From positions 1-64,000 of the forward strand of contig CAVZSC010000033.1 in assembly GCA_963777755.1 (NCBI GenBank): a stretch of DNA of 64,000 nucleotides, written 5' to 3'. The notes beneath the pieces were generated by a model. That model saw nothing but the letters and a program-made list of their open reading frames with translations. It searched no databases and was not told the origin of the DNA. Position 1 is the stretch's first letter, and each line of letters begins with the position of its first letter. Below are positions 8,969-18,252 of the stretch, in pieces. The stretch is from DATFWC01 sp963777755 (GTDB taxonomy: Bacteria > Pseudomonadota > Alphaproteobacteria > Rhizobiales > Xanthobacteraceae). Made by a program: the position numbers and the translations under genes.

Positions 8969-10006
8969 TCAGGCCGGCAGGCGCACGGTGAACACCGAAC
9001 CCTTGCCCGGCTCGCTCGACACCGTGATGTCGCCGCCCATCATCTGGCAGAACCTCCTGCTGATCACGAGGCCAAGGCCCGTGCCGCCGTACTTGCTCGC
9101 CGTGGCCGAGGAAGCCTGGGAAAACTCCTGGAACAGCTTGCCCATCTGCTCAGCCGTCATGCCGATGCCGGTATCGGCGACCGAGAGGGTGACCCAGTCG
9201 CGGCCGTTGTCATGTTCCTGGTGAGCGGCAATGGTCACCGTGCCCTTTTCGGTGAACTTGTTGGCGTTGCTCATGAGGTTCAACAGCGCCTGACGCAGCC
9301 GCATCTGGTCGGCATGCATCATCCCAAGCGCACCCTCGCAACGAACCACGACCTGATTGCCGTTCTTCGCCGTCAGCGACTCGATGGTCTTGACCACGTC
9401 GTCGATCAGCGGCGGCAGAGGGAAAGTCTCCAGATTGAGCTCCATCCGCCCGGCCTCGATCTTGGAGAGGTCGAGGATGTCGTTGATCAGCGCCAGCAGG
9501 TGGCGTCCGGCGCCGAGCACGCGGTCGAGCGGCTCGGTATCCTGCTTTAACGCCTCGGCGTCCTCCTGCAGCATCTCGGTAACGCCGATGATGGCGTTGA
9601 GTGGTGTGCGCAGTTCGTGGCTCATGCTGGCGAGGAACTGCGACTTGTGCTGGCTCGCCTCAGCGATCTGGCGGCTCTTCTGTTCGATCTCACTGAACAG
9701 GCGCGCGTTCTGGATCGCCAGCACGGACTGTGCGGCGAAGGTTTGCAGCAGGTCGACCGTGGGCTTGGGGAATTCACCGCGCTGCTTTCGGCGCACCACC
9801 AGTGCGCCAATCACAGCGTCGGGGCTGAGCAGCGGCACGATCAGAAGCGCACGATAGCCTGCGCGCAGCACCAGCTCAGTCACCGGCGAGGACGCCTCCT
9901 CACGCAGGTCGGCGATTTGCAGCGGCTTGCGTTGGGCGGCGGCCTCGCCGATCCGGTCCCCCACCCCGGTGGGCTGGTCCTTGAACTTGCGTGCTCCCCG
10001 TAACAA
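8969..10006 (-). pseudogene. Sensor histidine kinase, 3' part (GAF, HisKA, HATPase)
   Basis: The frame encodes about 345 residues of a hybrid-type sensor kinase. It has the end of a GAF domain (about 1-105, VGDRIGEAAAQRKPLQIADL), a HisKA domain with H130 in SMSHELRTPLNAIIG, and an HATPase domain. The ATPase shows N box NLMSNANKF, G1 DTGIGM and G2 GGTGLGL. Relatives have more sensor sequence in front. Here the similarity starts abruptly near 9996, where the sequence joins a truncated PF04392 binding-protein gene in another frame. The only usable start is a TTG at 10006 without a ribosome-binding site. The kinase core is intact, but the gene is probably not expressed. Confidence 0.75.
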
Positions 10007-10682
10007 TCAAGCCGCCATTCGATCCACGTGCGAAATCGGTTATTCCGCGCTCTATCTCTCTGGCGTCGCGCACGCCTACCGGGTGAAATTCCACCCCCAA
10101 TTGCGACGCAGCGGACTGAATTGCGCCCAACTGCCCGCTCCCCGAAGCTGTGCGCTTATCACTCAGGATCGCCGCCCGCGTCACACTCGGCGCGATCTGT
10201 TTGAGCAACTCCACCAATTTCCCGCTGGTTGTGTACTCGAATAAGAGAAAACCGGTGGCGTTGCCGCCCGGCCGCGCCAAGCTTTCGACAAAACCTCCGC
10301 TGACCGGATCGATGACATTGACGAACACGACCGGGATGGTGGGACTTGTCTGTTGTACAGCCGCCAGTGCTACGAAGCCACTCGCCAGCATCACGTCTGG
10401 CGCGAGCGCGGCCAATTCCGCCGCGTATTTGTGCGCGTTATCGGGACTGCCGGCACCCCATCGATAGTCGATTCGCAAGTTGCGGCCGATGGTCCAGCCC
10501 AATTCCTGCAAACCCTGTGCGAACGCCGTGTGGCGGGCCGGGTCTTGCGGATCGTCCACGGCCGTGGACATCAACACGCAGATGCGCCGCATCCGCTCGC
10601 TCTGCTGCGCGCGCGCCGCAATCGGCCACGCTGCCGCGCCGCCGAGCAGGGTGATGAACTCGCGCCGTCTGACGTCGAGCAT
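9996..10682 (-). pseudogene. PF04392 ABC-type substrate-binding protein, 3' truncated
   Basis: The reading frame starts MLDVRRREFITLLGGAAAW, a Tat-type signal. It follows the family through PVVFVNVIDPVSGGFVESLA and RPGGNATGFLLFEYTTSGK to FARGSNGGLIVTGST (about residue 229). It then leaves the family: the last residues are an out-of-frame reading of the kinase gene described at 8969. About 90-100 C-terminal residues of the normal 325-330 are missing. It is the only large copy of this family on the minus strand. Its upstream region near 10770-10800 resembles the upstream region of the fragment at 15432. Confidence 0.8.
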
Positions 10683-10872
10683 GGCTGTCCCCTCGCGGGC
10701 GCCGACGCCGCTCGATTATTGCCGTGTGAAGTCGGTTCCCGCATGCTCAGGCTAGCACCAAGCGCACGCCCCGTCCCTGGGCTAGACCTGAATTCTTCTG
10801 AAATCGCACCGGGCCGGCCCCTGGATTGAACCGGCTCGCGCTTAGCGCTGCCGCCGAGCGGCGAAGGCGGCG

Positions 10873-11065
10873 CTATAATGGCACGGACTGCGGTTCGACG
10901 AACCGCAGCGTCAGCCGATTGCGGCCGTCTCGGCGTTCGTAATCCATCCCAGTCGCAAAGCTGCGCATCAGGCAGATGCCGTGATTGCCAACTTTCGCTT
11001 CCTCAAGCGACGCAGCCATAGTGGGCGGCGGAACTTGGGTGGGATCAAAGTGCCGGATAGCAGAC
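10873..11065 (-). pseudogene. RsbW/SpoIIAB-like anti-sigma factor kinase, C-terminal fragment
   Basis: About 63 residues read FDPTQVPPPTMAASLEEAK, VGNHGICLMRSFATGMDYE and RRDGRNRLTLRF before the stop at 10873. This matches the C-terminal end of HATPase_c_2 domains, where FDP-PPP, GGxGIxLVRxxxD and YERRDGRNRLTL are characteristic. The N-terminal half with the ATP-binding N box is missing. In place of the G2 glycine pair the fragment has GNHG. It lies upstream of the binding-protein and kinase fragments on the same strand. This is therefore a run of three unrelated gene pieces, a recombination scar. No start codon with a ribosome-binding site precedes it. Confidence 0.6.
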
Positions 11066-11371
11066 CCCCGGTAGGCCAAAGCAGTTACTGGTACCGGTAC
11101 CCTGCGGCTCCCGCCGACCGGCTGGCGAGCCTGACGCGGCTGTGTCGGTGAGGTGGTGGTGGGCACCAGGAGGTGGCCCGCCCGCTCCCTCCTCGGAGTG
11201 GAGCTCCGGGCGCCGCAACAATACGGATGGCGTTTTCGGTACACACCGGGGAAAATTCCAACAGGACGACAGCCGCCGGGTATGACTCAATACCGGCTCC
11301 CACAGTATGATGGGCGACAGCCGCAAGGCCGAAGTTCGCCCCAGAATCCAAGAGTGGCAATCGGAGACCCC

Positions 11372-12016
11372 ATGGAAATCGCCCTTTACTACGCCCCCAT
11401 CACCTGTGCGCTGGCGCCCTACATCACGCTCACTGAAGCCGGTGCAAAATTCGAGGTCCGCCCGCTCAATTTCAGGAAGGGTCAGCACACCTCGCCGGAG
11501 TACTTGAAGATCAATCCGAAGCATAAGGTCCCGCTCCTCATCGTTGACGGAAAGGTCCTGAGCGAGAGCGTCGCGATCCAAGTTTGGATTGCGCGCACCT
11601 TTCCACAGGCAAAGTTGCTGCCGGCCGACCCTTGGCAGGAGTTGCAGGCCATCTCACTGATGTCGTGGTGCTCAGGTGGCATTCATCCGTTCCTGGCACG
11701 GATCAACTCTCCGCCGCGGGTCTGTGACGTTCCAGGCACCGAAGAGAGTGTAAAAAAACTCGCGGCCGCGAACTTGATGGAGTTGTTCAAGATCGCCGAT
11801 GACCTTCTGGCCAGCCGTGAGTTCTTCTTCGACCACTTCACGGCGCCGGACGCGCATTTCTTCTGGTGTCAGCGGCGGGCGCGGCAATTCGAACTTGACC
11901 TGTCGAGCTTCAGGCACTGCGCGGCGCATTTCGAGCGCATGACGCAACGGCCGAGCGTGCAGAAGCTGCTGGCCTTCGAGAAATCGGTCCAAGACGGGTT
12001 CGCCAAGGCTGCCTGA
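11372..12016 (+). CDS. Glutathione S-transferase family protein
   Basis: The 214-residue protein has an N-terminal thioredoxin-fold domain, MEIALYYAPITCALAPYITLTE, and the conserved glutathione-contact region HKVPLLIVDGKVLSESVAIQ. In that motif a cis-proline follows KV, and ES binds the gamma-glutamyl part. A mostly helical C-terminal domain follows (about 85-214). Length and layout fit the beta-class-like bacterial GSTs. The ATG at 11372 was chosen because it opens the first beta strand; the open frame continues upstream to 11153 without family similarity. The 306-bp stretch before the gene holds no feature I can support. Role: cytoplasmic glutathione conjugation or reduction; substrate unknown. 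Confidence 0.85.
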   Translation: MEIALYYAPITCALAPYITLTEAGAKFEVRPLNFRKGQHTSPEYLKINPKHKVPLLIVDGKVLSESVAIQVWIARTFPQAKLLPADPWQELQAISLMSWCSGGIHPFLARINSPPRVCDVPGTEESVKKLAAANLMELFKIADDLLASREFFFDHFTAPDAHFFWCQRRARQFELDLSSFRHCAAHFERMTQRPSVQKLLAFEKSVQDGFAKAA

Positions 12017-12100
12017 GCCGCGCGCGGCGTCGATAACAATTGCTCCGCTGCAAATGCCGGGGGGCAGCTCAAACCCGGCAGTGTCAACAGATGCTCTCCG

Positions 12101-15100
12101 CTATTCGCGCAGCTGATCGAGCAAGACCTTAGCTTCCTTCAGATCGGGTGTACCGACTGCCTCCCTGAACCAGCCGTAGACGGGTGCGAGGAGATCGCGA
12201 GCCTCGCCGCACCTGCCTTCATCGTACCACAATCGGGCGAGGCTTGTGGCAGCGCGCAGCTCCCAATGTCGAGCTTCCTGCCGGCGAGCGAGCGAGAGGG
12301 CTTCCATCAAATATGCTCGAGCAGCGGCGCGATCATCGCGCCGCCAAGCCACCTCTCCACGCACCCGATGGATCTCGGCCTCACACCAGCGTTCATCAGT
12401 CACCTCGATCTGATTAAGCTGCTCGGCCAGAAGCACCTCGGCCTCACCCGGATCGAGCACGGGAGCCACCAGCGCGGCCCAACTCGGAGTCATGGATCCC
12501 ACGCCGAGCGCGCGGTGGGCTCTCACACCTTCCTGGAATAGTGCAGAGGCTTCCGCTCGTTGTCCGTGCCGCGCTGCCGCCGCGGCTCGAAACAGGGTCG
12601 CCATCGCCGCCCAATAGGGAAAACCCTGCTCCTTCGAAATCAGTGCAAGCTCGTCGATTAGGCGTTCAGCCTCCTCACGGAGCAGTTGATACAGCCATCC
12701 GTTGGCGCCTAGAGCGAACGCCAGCCAGTGCAACCGCCGTGAGCGCCGGGCTTCGGTGAGGGCCAGCTCGCACTGCACTCTCGCCTCGCCGTAACGACCC
12801 AAAAGACACAGCGTGACCGCGAGCCAGCTTGGAACTGCGATGCCGGGAATGCGGGGATCGGCCCCGCTCCATCTCTTTGGCACATCGATCGCCTGCACGC
12901 ACGCTGTGTATTCTAGGGCCGCGGTTTCCAAATGCGTGCGTGCGGCGATGAACTGGCCTTGATGAAATACACTCGTGCCCATCAGCTGGTGCGCTGTAAA
13001 CCTTGCTTCTGGCGTGCCCGCCGTCTCCGCCACTTGGAGAAAGGCCTCGGCGGTGCGCCGCGCAGCTATCATCTCCGCGCGAACAATGTGGAAGGAAACC
13101 TGGCCGCTCGCCACGCGGATCAGCTGTTCCACGTCGTCCAACTGGTCACACAAAACGCGGGCGCGCTCGTAGACCTCACCAACTTCAGTCGCGGCGTAGC
13201 CCTTCACAGCAATCAGCGCGATGCCAAGAGCCGATTGCAAGGCCAGCTCTCGCCGCCATCGCGCCGCATCATCCGGCAGCTCGGCAATTAGCAGGAGCGC
13301 CTTGCGGACCATAGCGACGGCTTCCGTCATGGCCGAGCGGGCGATTGCCTGCTTGCCGGCGCGGCCGAAATAGTCCGCGGCCTTCTCGATAAGCCCGGCC
13401 TCCGCGCTATGCCGCGCAAGAAGGGCTGGCTCGCTCTCAATTATTTGCGGGAAACGGCCCTCCAGCACATCCACGATGCGCGCGTGGAGCGTTTGGCGCT
13501 CACTGCGCAAGAGCATGCCGTAGGCGACATCCTGCACTAGTGTATGTTTGAAGAGAAAAAGGGCGTCGGGCGGAGTGCCCCGTCGGAACACCAGCCCGGC
13601 GTCTGTGAGCCGCACGAGTGCGGATTGCAATTCAGTGTCGGTCTGACACGCCACTGCCGCCAGCACGTCGTAAGAGAACTCCCGACCGATAGCAGCCCCG
13701 ATTTGCGCGACTTCTTTGGCCGATGAACCGAGCCGGTCGAGGCGCGCCATCAGAGAGGCGTGCAAGGTGGCTGGAACCGCAAGTGTGGACTGTGCTGTCG
13801 CGGCGATCACGCCTTTGTCGTCCTGCGCACCTGCTTCGATCACCGCTTTGGTCAGCTCTTCGACGAACAGCGGCACGCCGTCAGTGCGGTCGACGATCTC
13901 CTCCACGATGTTTGGGCTCAGCTCCTTGTTGCCGACGATGCCCTGCACCAGAGCGGCTCCATCACGCCGACCTAGGCGGCTCAATACCACGGTCGTGACA
14001 TGCGGTTGGCCGATCCAGGGCGGGTAGAACTCAGGCCGAAAGGTCACGAGGAGGAGCACCGACAAGCGACGCACTCGCTCGATGGTGAGGTCCAACAGAT
14101 CCCGGGAGGTCGGGTCAATCCAGTGCACGTCCTCGTACACGATCAGCACCAGTTGCCGCCGTGCCAAAAGGTCGAGCTGTCGGAGCAGGGCTTCAAACGT
14201 CTTCTCCCTCCAGCGCTGCGGAGTGCAGTCGAGCCGCGGAGAGTGGTCTGAATTAGGGGCTGAAAGTAATCCGGCGAAAAGCTGGACCTCTTCGTCGGAC
14301 GGCAGGCTTGGCGCAAGAAGCGCCTCCAATTTCTTCAAACTGGTCTCGGGCGTGTCGTCGCGCTCTAGGCCCGCCGCACGCCTGAGCTGACTGATGATCG
14401 GATGGAGAGCGTTTTCACTCTGATGCGGCGAGCAGAAATAGCGCATCCGGGTGTGCGGCTCGTTCTGCAACTTTTCCTGCAAGGCGATCGCCAAGCGCGA
14501 CTTTCCGATGCCCGGCTCGCCCGATAGCAGCACAACCTGCCCGTCGCCAGCTTTCGCTCGCCCCCATCGCCGTAGCAGCAGCTCGATCTCCTCCTCGCGT
14601 CCAACCAGTGGAGTCAGAGCAGTCAAGTGGAGCGCCTCGAACCGGCTCTCCGCAGGGCTCGACCGGAGCGCTTGCCAAGCCTGCACTGGCGCGGCAATGC
14701 CCTTCACGTTCACCGAGCCCAGATCACGAAAAACGAAGAGGTTGCCGACCAGCCGGCGCGTGGTTTGCGCGATCACCACATCGCCTGGTGCGGCGAGCGC
14801 TTGCAGGCGCGCAGCGAGGTTGGGGGTCTCACCAACGATGCCGCGCTCTTGCGCTTCAACGAGGTCGCCGACGACGACCAGCCCGGTGGCGATACCGATC
14901 CGACACTGTAAGTCCGTGTCTGCGCGCGCCTTAAGGGAGGGGATCGCCGTGACCAGTTCCAGTCCCGCCCGCACGGCGCGTTCGGCATCGTCCTCTTGCG
15001 CCTGAGGATAGCCGAAATAGACTAACACGCCGTCGCCCATGTACCTCGCAACAAAGCCCTTGAACCGGCCCACGATGTCAGAGACGCATTTGTGGTAGGA

Positions 15101-15400
15101 CCCGATCACCTCCCGCAGGTCTTCGGGATCGAGTCGGACCGAAAGGGCAGTTAAATCGACAAGGTCGCAGAACATCACTGTCAGGTGACGACGTTCAGCG
15201 GATGAAGCGGGATCTTCTGGTCTGGCCGCGGTTCGTCGAGCCGCTGGCGCGGCTAGGTTGGCGCCACAGTCGCCACAGAACTTAGCGTTGGGCGGGTTGG
15301 CACTGCCGCAGGCGGGACACGGCGAGCGCATTGGCGCCCCGCATTCCATGCAGAAGCGCTTGCCCTCCGGCACCTCCGCCCGGCAGCTCGGGCACTCCAT
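12101..15400 (-). CDS. Adenylate/guanylate cyclase with zinc ribbons, AAA ATPase and TPR region
   Basis: This 1099-residue multidomain regulator starts with two zinc ribbons (CPSCRAEVPEGKRFCMEC and CPACGSANPPNAKFCGDC, residues 3-50). A class III cyclase domain follows (about 70-260) with metal aspartates in MFCDLVD and YMGDGVLVYFG. Next is an AAA/STAND ATPase with Walker A LSGEPGIGKSRL and a Walker B-like LVLIVYEDVHW. The C-terminal half is helical and TPR-like. This is a known layout in Hyphomicrobiales; it probably senses a signal through the TPR/ATPase part and makes cAMP. The start at 15400 was chosen because the zinc ribbon begins there; the frame extends 44 codons upstream without similarity. 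No partner gene is adjacent. Confidence 0.88.
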   Translation of the reverse strand: MECPSCRAEVPEGKRFCMECGAPMRSPCPACGSANPPNAKFCGDCGANLAAPAARRTAARPEDPASSAERRHLTVMFCDLVDLTALSVRLDPEDLREVIGSYHKCVSDIVGRFKGFVARYMGDGVLVYFGYPQAQEDDAERAVRAGLELVTAIPSLKARADTDLQCRIGIATGLVVVGDLVEAQERGIVGETPNLAARLQALAAPGDVVIAQTTRRLVGNLFVFRDLGSVNVKGIAAPVQAWQALRSSPAESRFEALHLTALTPLVGREEEIELLLRRWGRAKAGDGQVVLLSGEPGIGKSRLAIALQEKLQNEPHTRMRYFCSPHQSENALHPIISQLRRAAGLERDDTPETSLKKLEALLAPSLPSDEEVQLFAGLLSAPNSDHSPRLDCTPQRWREKTFEALLRQLDLLARRQLVLIVYEDVHWIDPTSRDLLDLTIERVRRLSVLLLVTFRPEFYPPWIGQPHVTTVVLSRLGRRDGAALVQGIVGNKELSPNIVEEIVDRTDGVPLFVEELTKAVIEAGAQDDKGVIAATAQSTLAVPATLHASLMARLDRLGSSAKEVAQIGAAIGREFSYDVLAAVACQTDTELQSALVRLTDAGLVFRRGTPPDALFLFKHTLVQDVAYGMLLRSERQTLHARIVDVLEGRFPQIIESEPALLARHSAEAGLIEKAADYFGRAGKQAIARSAMTEAVAMVRKALLLIAELPDDAARWRRELALQSALGIALIAVKGYAATEVGEVYERARVLCDQLDDVEQLIRVASGQVSFHIVRAEMIAARRTAEAFLQVAETAGTPEARFTAHQLMGTSVFHQGQFIAARTHLETAALEYTACVQAIDVPKRWSGADPRIPGIAVPSWLAVTLCLLGRYGEARVQCELALTEARRSRRLHWLAFALGANGWLYQLLREEAERLIDELALISKEQGFPYWAAMATLFRAAAAARHGQRAEASALFQEGVRAHRALGVGSMTPSWAALVAPVLDPGEAEVLLAEQLNQIEVTDERWCEAEIHRVRGEVAWRRDDRAAARAYLMEALSLARRQEARHWELRAATSLARLWYDEGRCGEARDLLAPVYGWFREAVGTPDLKEAKVLLDQLRE

Positions 15401-15431
15401 GCCACACCTATCTTCAAAGATCGCCAGCCTA

Positions 15432-15518
15432 TCACAGAACCCCTCTGTTCCGCGCGCAAGGCAAGCAGCCATCGATTGCCGCGCCGCTGAGCAACCCGAT
15501 GAACTCCCGCCGCCCCAT
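15432..15518 (-). pseudogene. PF04392 binding protein, signal-peptide fragment
   Basis: The 28-residue frame MGRREFIGLLSGAAIDGCLPCARN is the Tat-signal start of a PF04392 binding protein (normal: RRREFIGLLGGAAAWPLAARAQ) cut off after the signal. Just upstream, about 15590-15615 contains CCTTGGGCGAGACCTGAATTGT. This resembles CCCTGGGCTAGACCTGAATTCT upstream of the truncated copy at 10682, so both the start and its leader were duplicated. It directly precedes the cyclase gene and may have supplied that gene's promoter. Confidence 0.6.
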
Positions 15519-15788
15519 ACCCCTCCGGGCACAGGAGAGCGTACCGCCGAACCTGCGACCCTGCCAGTCTACAAGCAAGGTCCCCGGCTGGTCCTTGGGC
15601 GAGACCTGAATTGTTCTGAATCCGAGGCGTTCAGGCCCGACACGGCTACAGCCGCTCGCGGGCTTAGTGGTCGCGGTCGCGACCGTCGATCCGCGTCGGT
15701 AGTCCCGATAATCGTCGCGGTACTCGCCGCGCCATCGTCCGTGGCGCCGCTCTCGTCTTTCGGGCCATAACCCATGGAGACGAGGCAA

Positions 15789-16029
15789 TCACCGATAGAC
15801 TAGTCGCTGGGCCGCGAGCACGACGGTAACAGGCACGCTGAAAAGCGCAAGGAGCAGTCCCGTGCCGTGGCCAATGAACCAAGCCGAAAAGGAATGGTAC
15901 GGACAGCGCAACGGCGGCGTAGCAGGCGAACCTAAACTTGCGACTGCGCTTGACGCTCCGTTCGGCGGCCGATGCGTCCGCGAATACAACGTCATTCTCA
16001 GCGTCGTGTGCAGGTGACCTGTAGGCCAC
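15789..16029 (-). pseudogene. Small two-TM membrane protein, frameshifted
   Basis: One frame (GTG at 16029) reads MAYRSPAHDAENDVVFADAS and a first hydrophobic segment FACYAAVALSVPFLFG. It then turns into basic low-complexity sequence. The next frame continues with AWFIGHGTGLLLALFSVPVT and VVLAAQRLVYR before the stop at 15789. Joining the two by removing one base near 15895-15900 gives an about 80-residue protein with two membrane segments and a polar N-terminus. This fits a broken gene or a sequencing error. I do not recognise the family. From 15519 to 15788 nothing else is supported. Confidence 0.4.
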
Positions 16030-16349
16030 ATGGCATTACTCATGGTAGAACCTGTAACTCTCACGCCGGTGGGCCGCATTGATTTTCCTCAAGCGGCGTC
16101 GCGAATCGGCGCCGCTGAGCGATGCGTCTCGCCGACGATCGGTATCACCGGCCGGCAGCTTCACGCGCGCCGGATGCCGCCGTACGCGCACGCTGTACCC
16201 GCAGCTATGGGAAAGCGGGGCCGCTGCTTATGCCGCCGCGCAGCCGAGTAAGGCTGCGGGTAAAGGAAAAACGTGGGCCCAAACGGCCGCCGCCGAAGGC
16301 GGCTCCACGGAGTGTCGACAACTCCCACACCTCGCCTGCGAAGCTCGAC

Positions 16350-16931
16350 ATGGCGACGAAGATTGCCCGCGCCCGCGGCGCTCTTGTGCGGTACCGGGAG
16401 TGGTACGGCGCGTTGAGCCCCAATCTCGGGCTCAAGATGACCGCAGAGGCCGTGGGCGCGGGGATCGTGCAAAGAGAGTCGCGCGATCCCAATTTGCGGT
16501 ACGGGGTGCTCGATCCTGCGTGTTTCCGCGAGGACGGCGGGCCCTCGATCGCGGAGCGGATCAACAAGGAGCTTATTGCGGCTCGTCTGCGCCCATTCCA
16601 CGCTGCTGACAACTCGCGCGTCCCTCAGCGGGGATCGATGGGGGGATGGGATCAGGTGCGGTCCCGCCTGGTCGGCCAGGATGGCCGGCCGATGATCTAT
16701 TGCTTCAGCAATCATGCTGACAGCATTCGAACGATCCCGGCCCTCCAGCATGATCCGGCGCGGCCCGAGGACGTCAACACCGAGTCCGAGGACCATGCGG
16801 GGGACGAATGGCGCTACGCGTGCATGTCGAGGCCGTTCGTGCGGGTGCCCGTGGCACGCACGAGGAGCGTGCCAGACGTGGGATATGCCCCATTCCGCTC
16901 TGCCGCGCCGGATGACTGGAAGCTCTACTGA
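16350..16931 (+). pseudogene. Phage terminase large subunit, C-terminal fragment
   Basis: The frame encodes the nuclease-end of a phage large terminase. It carries REWYGALSPNLGLKMTAEAV, YGVLDPACFREDGGPSIAER, GGWDQVRSRLVGQDGRPMIY and HAGDEWRYACMSRPFVRVP. This is about 190 residues of a protein normally 450-550 long; the ATPase motor (Walker A/B) is absent upstream. The frame is open further 5' to 16122 but only as arginine/proline-rich sequence with no similarity. It is a prophage remnant and cannot package DNA. The following short ORF overlaps its stop codon (TGATG). Confidence 0.75.
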
Positions 16932-17059
16932 TGGCGGAGGCCGCCTACGCCGACCTCGAGACTCCCGGCCAAGTCCTTAACGAGGACGGCGAGGATACGG
17001 ACCGGAACACCCCACGCTGTGCAAGTGAACTTGGTAAAGAAGCCCATCGGAAGGCATAG
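16931..17059 (+). CDS. Short acidic ORF after the terminase fragment
   Basis: This 42-residue frame (start MAEAAYADLETPGQVL, acidic centre NEDGEDTDRN) begins at the ATG overlapping the terminase stop codon. That arrangement is typical of phage operons. No family is recognised and no downstream phage structural gene follows, so it may be the start of a lost phage protein. Codon usage is similar to the terminase fragment. Confidence 0.3.
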   Translation: MAEAAYADLETPGQVLNEDGEDTDRNTPRCASELGKEAHRKA

Positions 17060-17439
17060 GCGATGAAGTCGGTCGGAAGGTCTTGCACACAGGTTGTTTG
17101 TTTGATTGTTTGATTTGACACCCGCCCCGGCTCGTCGGGTTCTATGAGCCCGGGGCGAGCGCGACCGCGGCGCCTCATGCCAACTTCCCTCCCGGCAGAG
17201 GCCCAACCATATTCGAAACAATAGCACCCCGTCCGTGGCGCGGGCGGAGCCCCGCTGGTGCATTCCCGTCCGCCCCAGGCTGTCGGATACCCGCCCGTCC
17301 GAAATAACGCTGGGCAGCCGCCCGCCGGGTGGGGAAAAGTTACCCGATACGTTACCCGCAATCCGAAACACCGCTGTTTCTGGCTGCAATTGCGGATTTT
17401 GTCGTGTCCGTGCATCACAGCAAATTTGGGTGCTCGACG

Positions 17440-17577
17440 TCCGAGTTGGGTCAGTCGCGTCGTAGTTGGCCGAGGTCGTGCGTCCCTCATGTCCGCTGTA
17501 CCACCAATACCGACCGTAAATTCAAAGCGTTGGCATCTGTAGCGATGTGCCAGTTGCGGACTGATGCACCGCAGCAA
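17440..17577 (-). repeat. Interspersed repeat R2, copy 1
   Basis: About 140 bp match the segment at 21831-21972 in opposite orientation. Shared blocks include TTGCTGCGGTGCAT, TTTGAATTTACGGTCGGTAT, GCGGACATGA and GGACGCACGACCTCGGCCAA. The copies differ at a few positions. This copy directly follows (in minus-strand sense) the C-terminal fragment of a PF04392 gene at 17587. The stretch 17060-17439 has no gene I can support. Confidence 0.7.
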
Positions 17578-17586
17578 GGCAGCGCT

Positions 17587-17690
17587 TATTCGATCACCTC
17601 GTCGGAGCGGGCGAGAAGGGTCGGCGGAATTTCAAGGCCAATCGCCTTGGCGGTTTTGAGGTTGAGGACGAACTCAAACCTAGAGCAAAT
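17587..17690 (-). pseudogene. PF04392 binding protein, C-terminal fragment
   Basis: The minus strand reads FEFVLNLKTAKAIGLEIPPT then LLARSDEVIE and a stop at 17587. This is the invariant C-terminus of the family (intact copies: ELVINLKTAKALGLEVPPTL and LLARADEVIE). Nothing of the family remains upstream. It shows that the family was once present on this strand too. Confidence 0.7.
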
Positions 17691-17764
17691 TTCGTTCTGC
17701 ATAACCCAGCTGATGGATGCTTACATCGAGAGCCCGGCGGGCCGCGGGCTGAAATCCAGCCATC

Positions 17765-17863
17765 ATGATGTCCAGCCTCGCAGTCTGCCTCATCGACGTC
17801 ATTCCGTTGGCGGAGCGGAAGCAGTGGCTGCGCCGGGCGGCGGCAAACTACGCCGACAAATGA
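17765..17863 (+). CDS. Very short ORF in prophage remnant
   Basis: A 32-residue frame (MMSSLAVCLIDVIPLAERKQ, then WLRRAAANYADK) ends 7 bases before the next short ORF. There is no strong ribosome-binding site and no recognised family. The position directly before a better-supported small gene in the phage-like region is the only support. Confidence 0.25.
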   Translation: MMSSLAVCLIDVIPLAERKQWLRRAAANYADK

Positions 17864-17870
17864 GCAACCG

Positions 17871-18047
17871 ATGAGCAAGAAACCCGCACCGGACGACAAT
17901 GATGCCATGCCGCCGCAGGCCACGATCGAGCAATGGCGTCAAGCGTGCGCGAACCTGCTGAAAAAGGGCTTGATCTACGACACCGGGCGGACACGCAACG
18001 GGGAGCCGTTGTACGCATTGGTGCCGCCGCACGAAAAGCGCCACTGA
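17871..18047 (+). CDS. Small hypothetical protein in prophage remnant
   Basis: The 58-residue product begins MSKKPAPDDNDAMPPQATIE and has a C-terminal part NGEPLYALVPPHEKRH, with QWRQACANLLKKGLIYDTGR between. The mix of a flexible polar N-terminus and a compact C-terminal part with a G-x-x-Y-x-L pattern resembles small phage or winged-helix-like accessory proteins, but I do not recognise the family. It lies 1.0 kb after the terminase fragment on the same strand. Confidence 0.45.
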   Translation: MSKKPAPDDNDAMPPQATIEQWRQACANLLKKGLIYDTGRTRNGEPLYALVPPHEKRH

Positions 18048-18161
18048 CGCACTGCGCGCTCGCCCTGCCGATCGCGAAACAACGGCGTCACTACAAACGC
18101 CCGCACTGGGCCCCAACCGTGCTCAATGCGCGCGTAAGGCGAGCCGCGATCGGGCCGCCAA

Positions 18162-18252
18162 GGCCGTGAAGGCCGTGATCCGCCTCCTATCTATACTTTT
18201 TACCTTCCCCAAAGTTGGCATGCACAGGAGGAAAATCACGGCCTTCACGGCC
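18162..18252. other. Long inverted repeat with 18-bp perfect arms
   Basis: Arm GGCCGTGAAGGCCGTGAT (18162-18179) is repeated in reverse complement at 18235-18252, separated by 55 bp. A second nested pair (CCTCCT near 18184, AGGAGG near 18226) could extend the pairing. The region codes for nothing convincing. It may be a structured RNA, an operator pair or a phage-derived signal. The surrounding 18048-18631 has no other supported feature. Confidence 0.5.
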
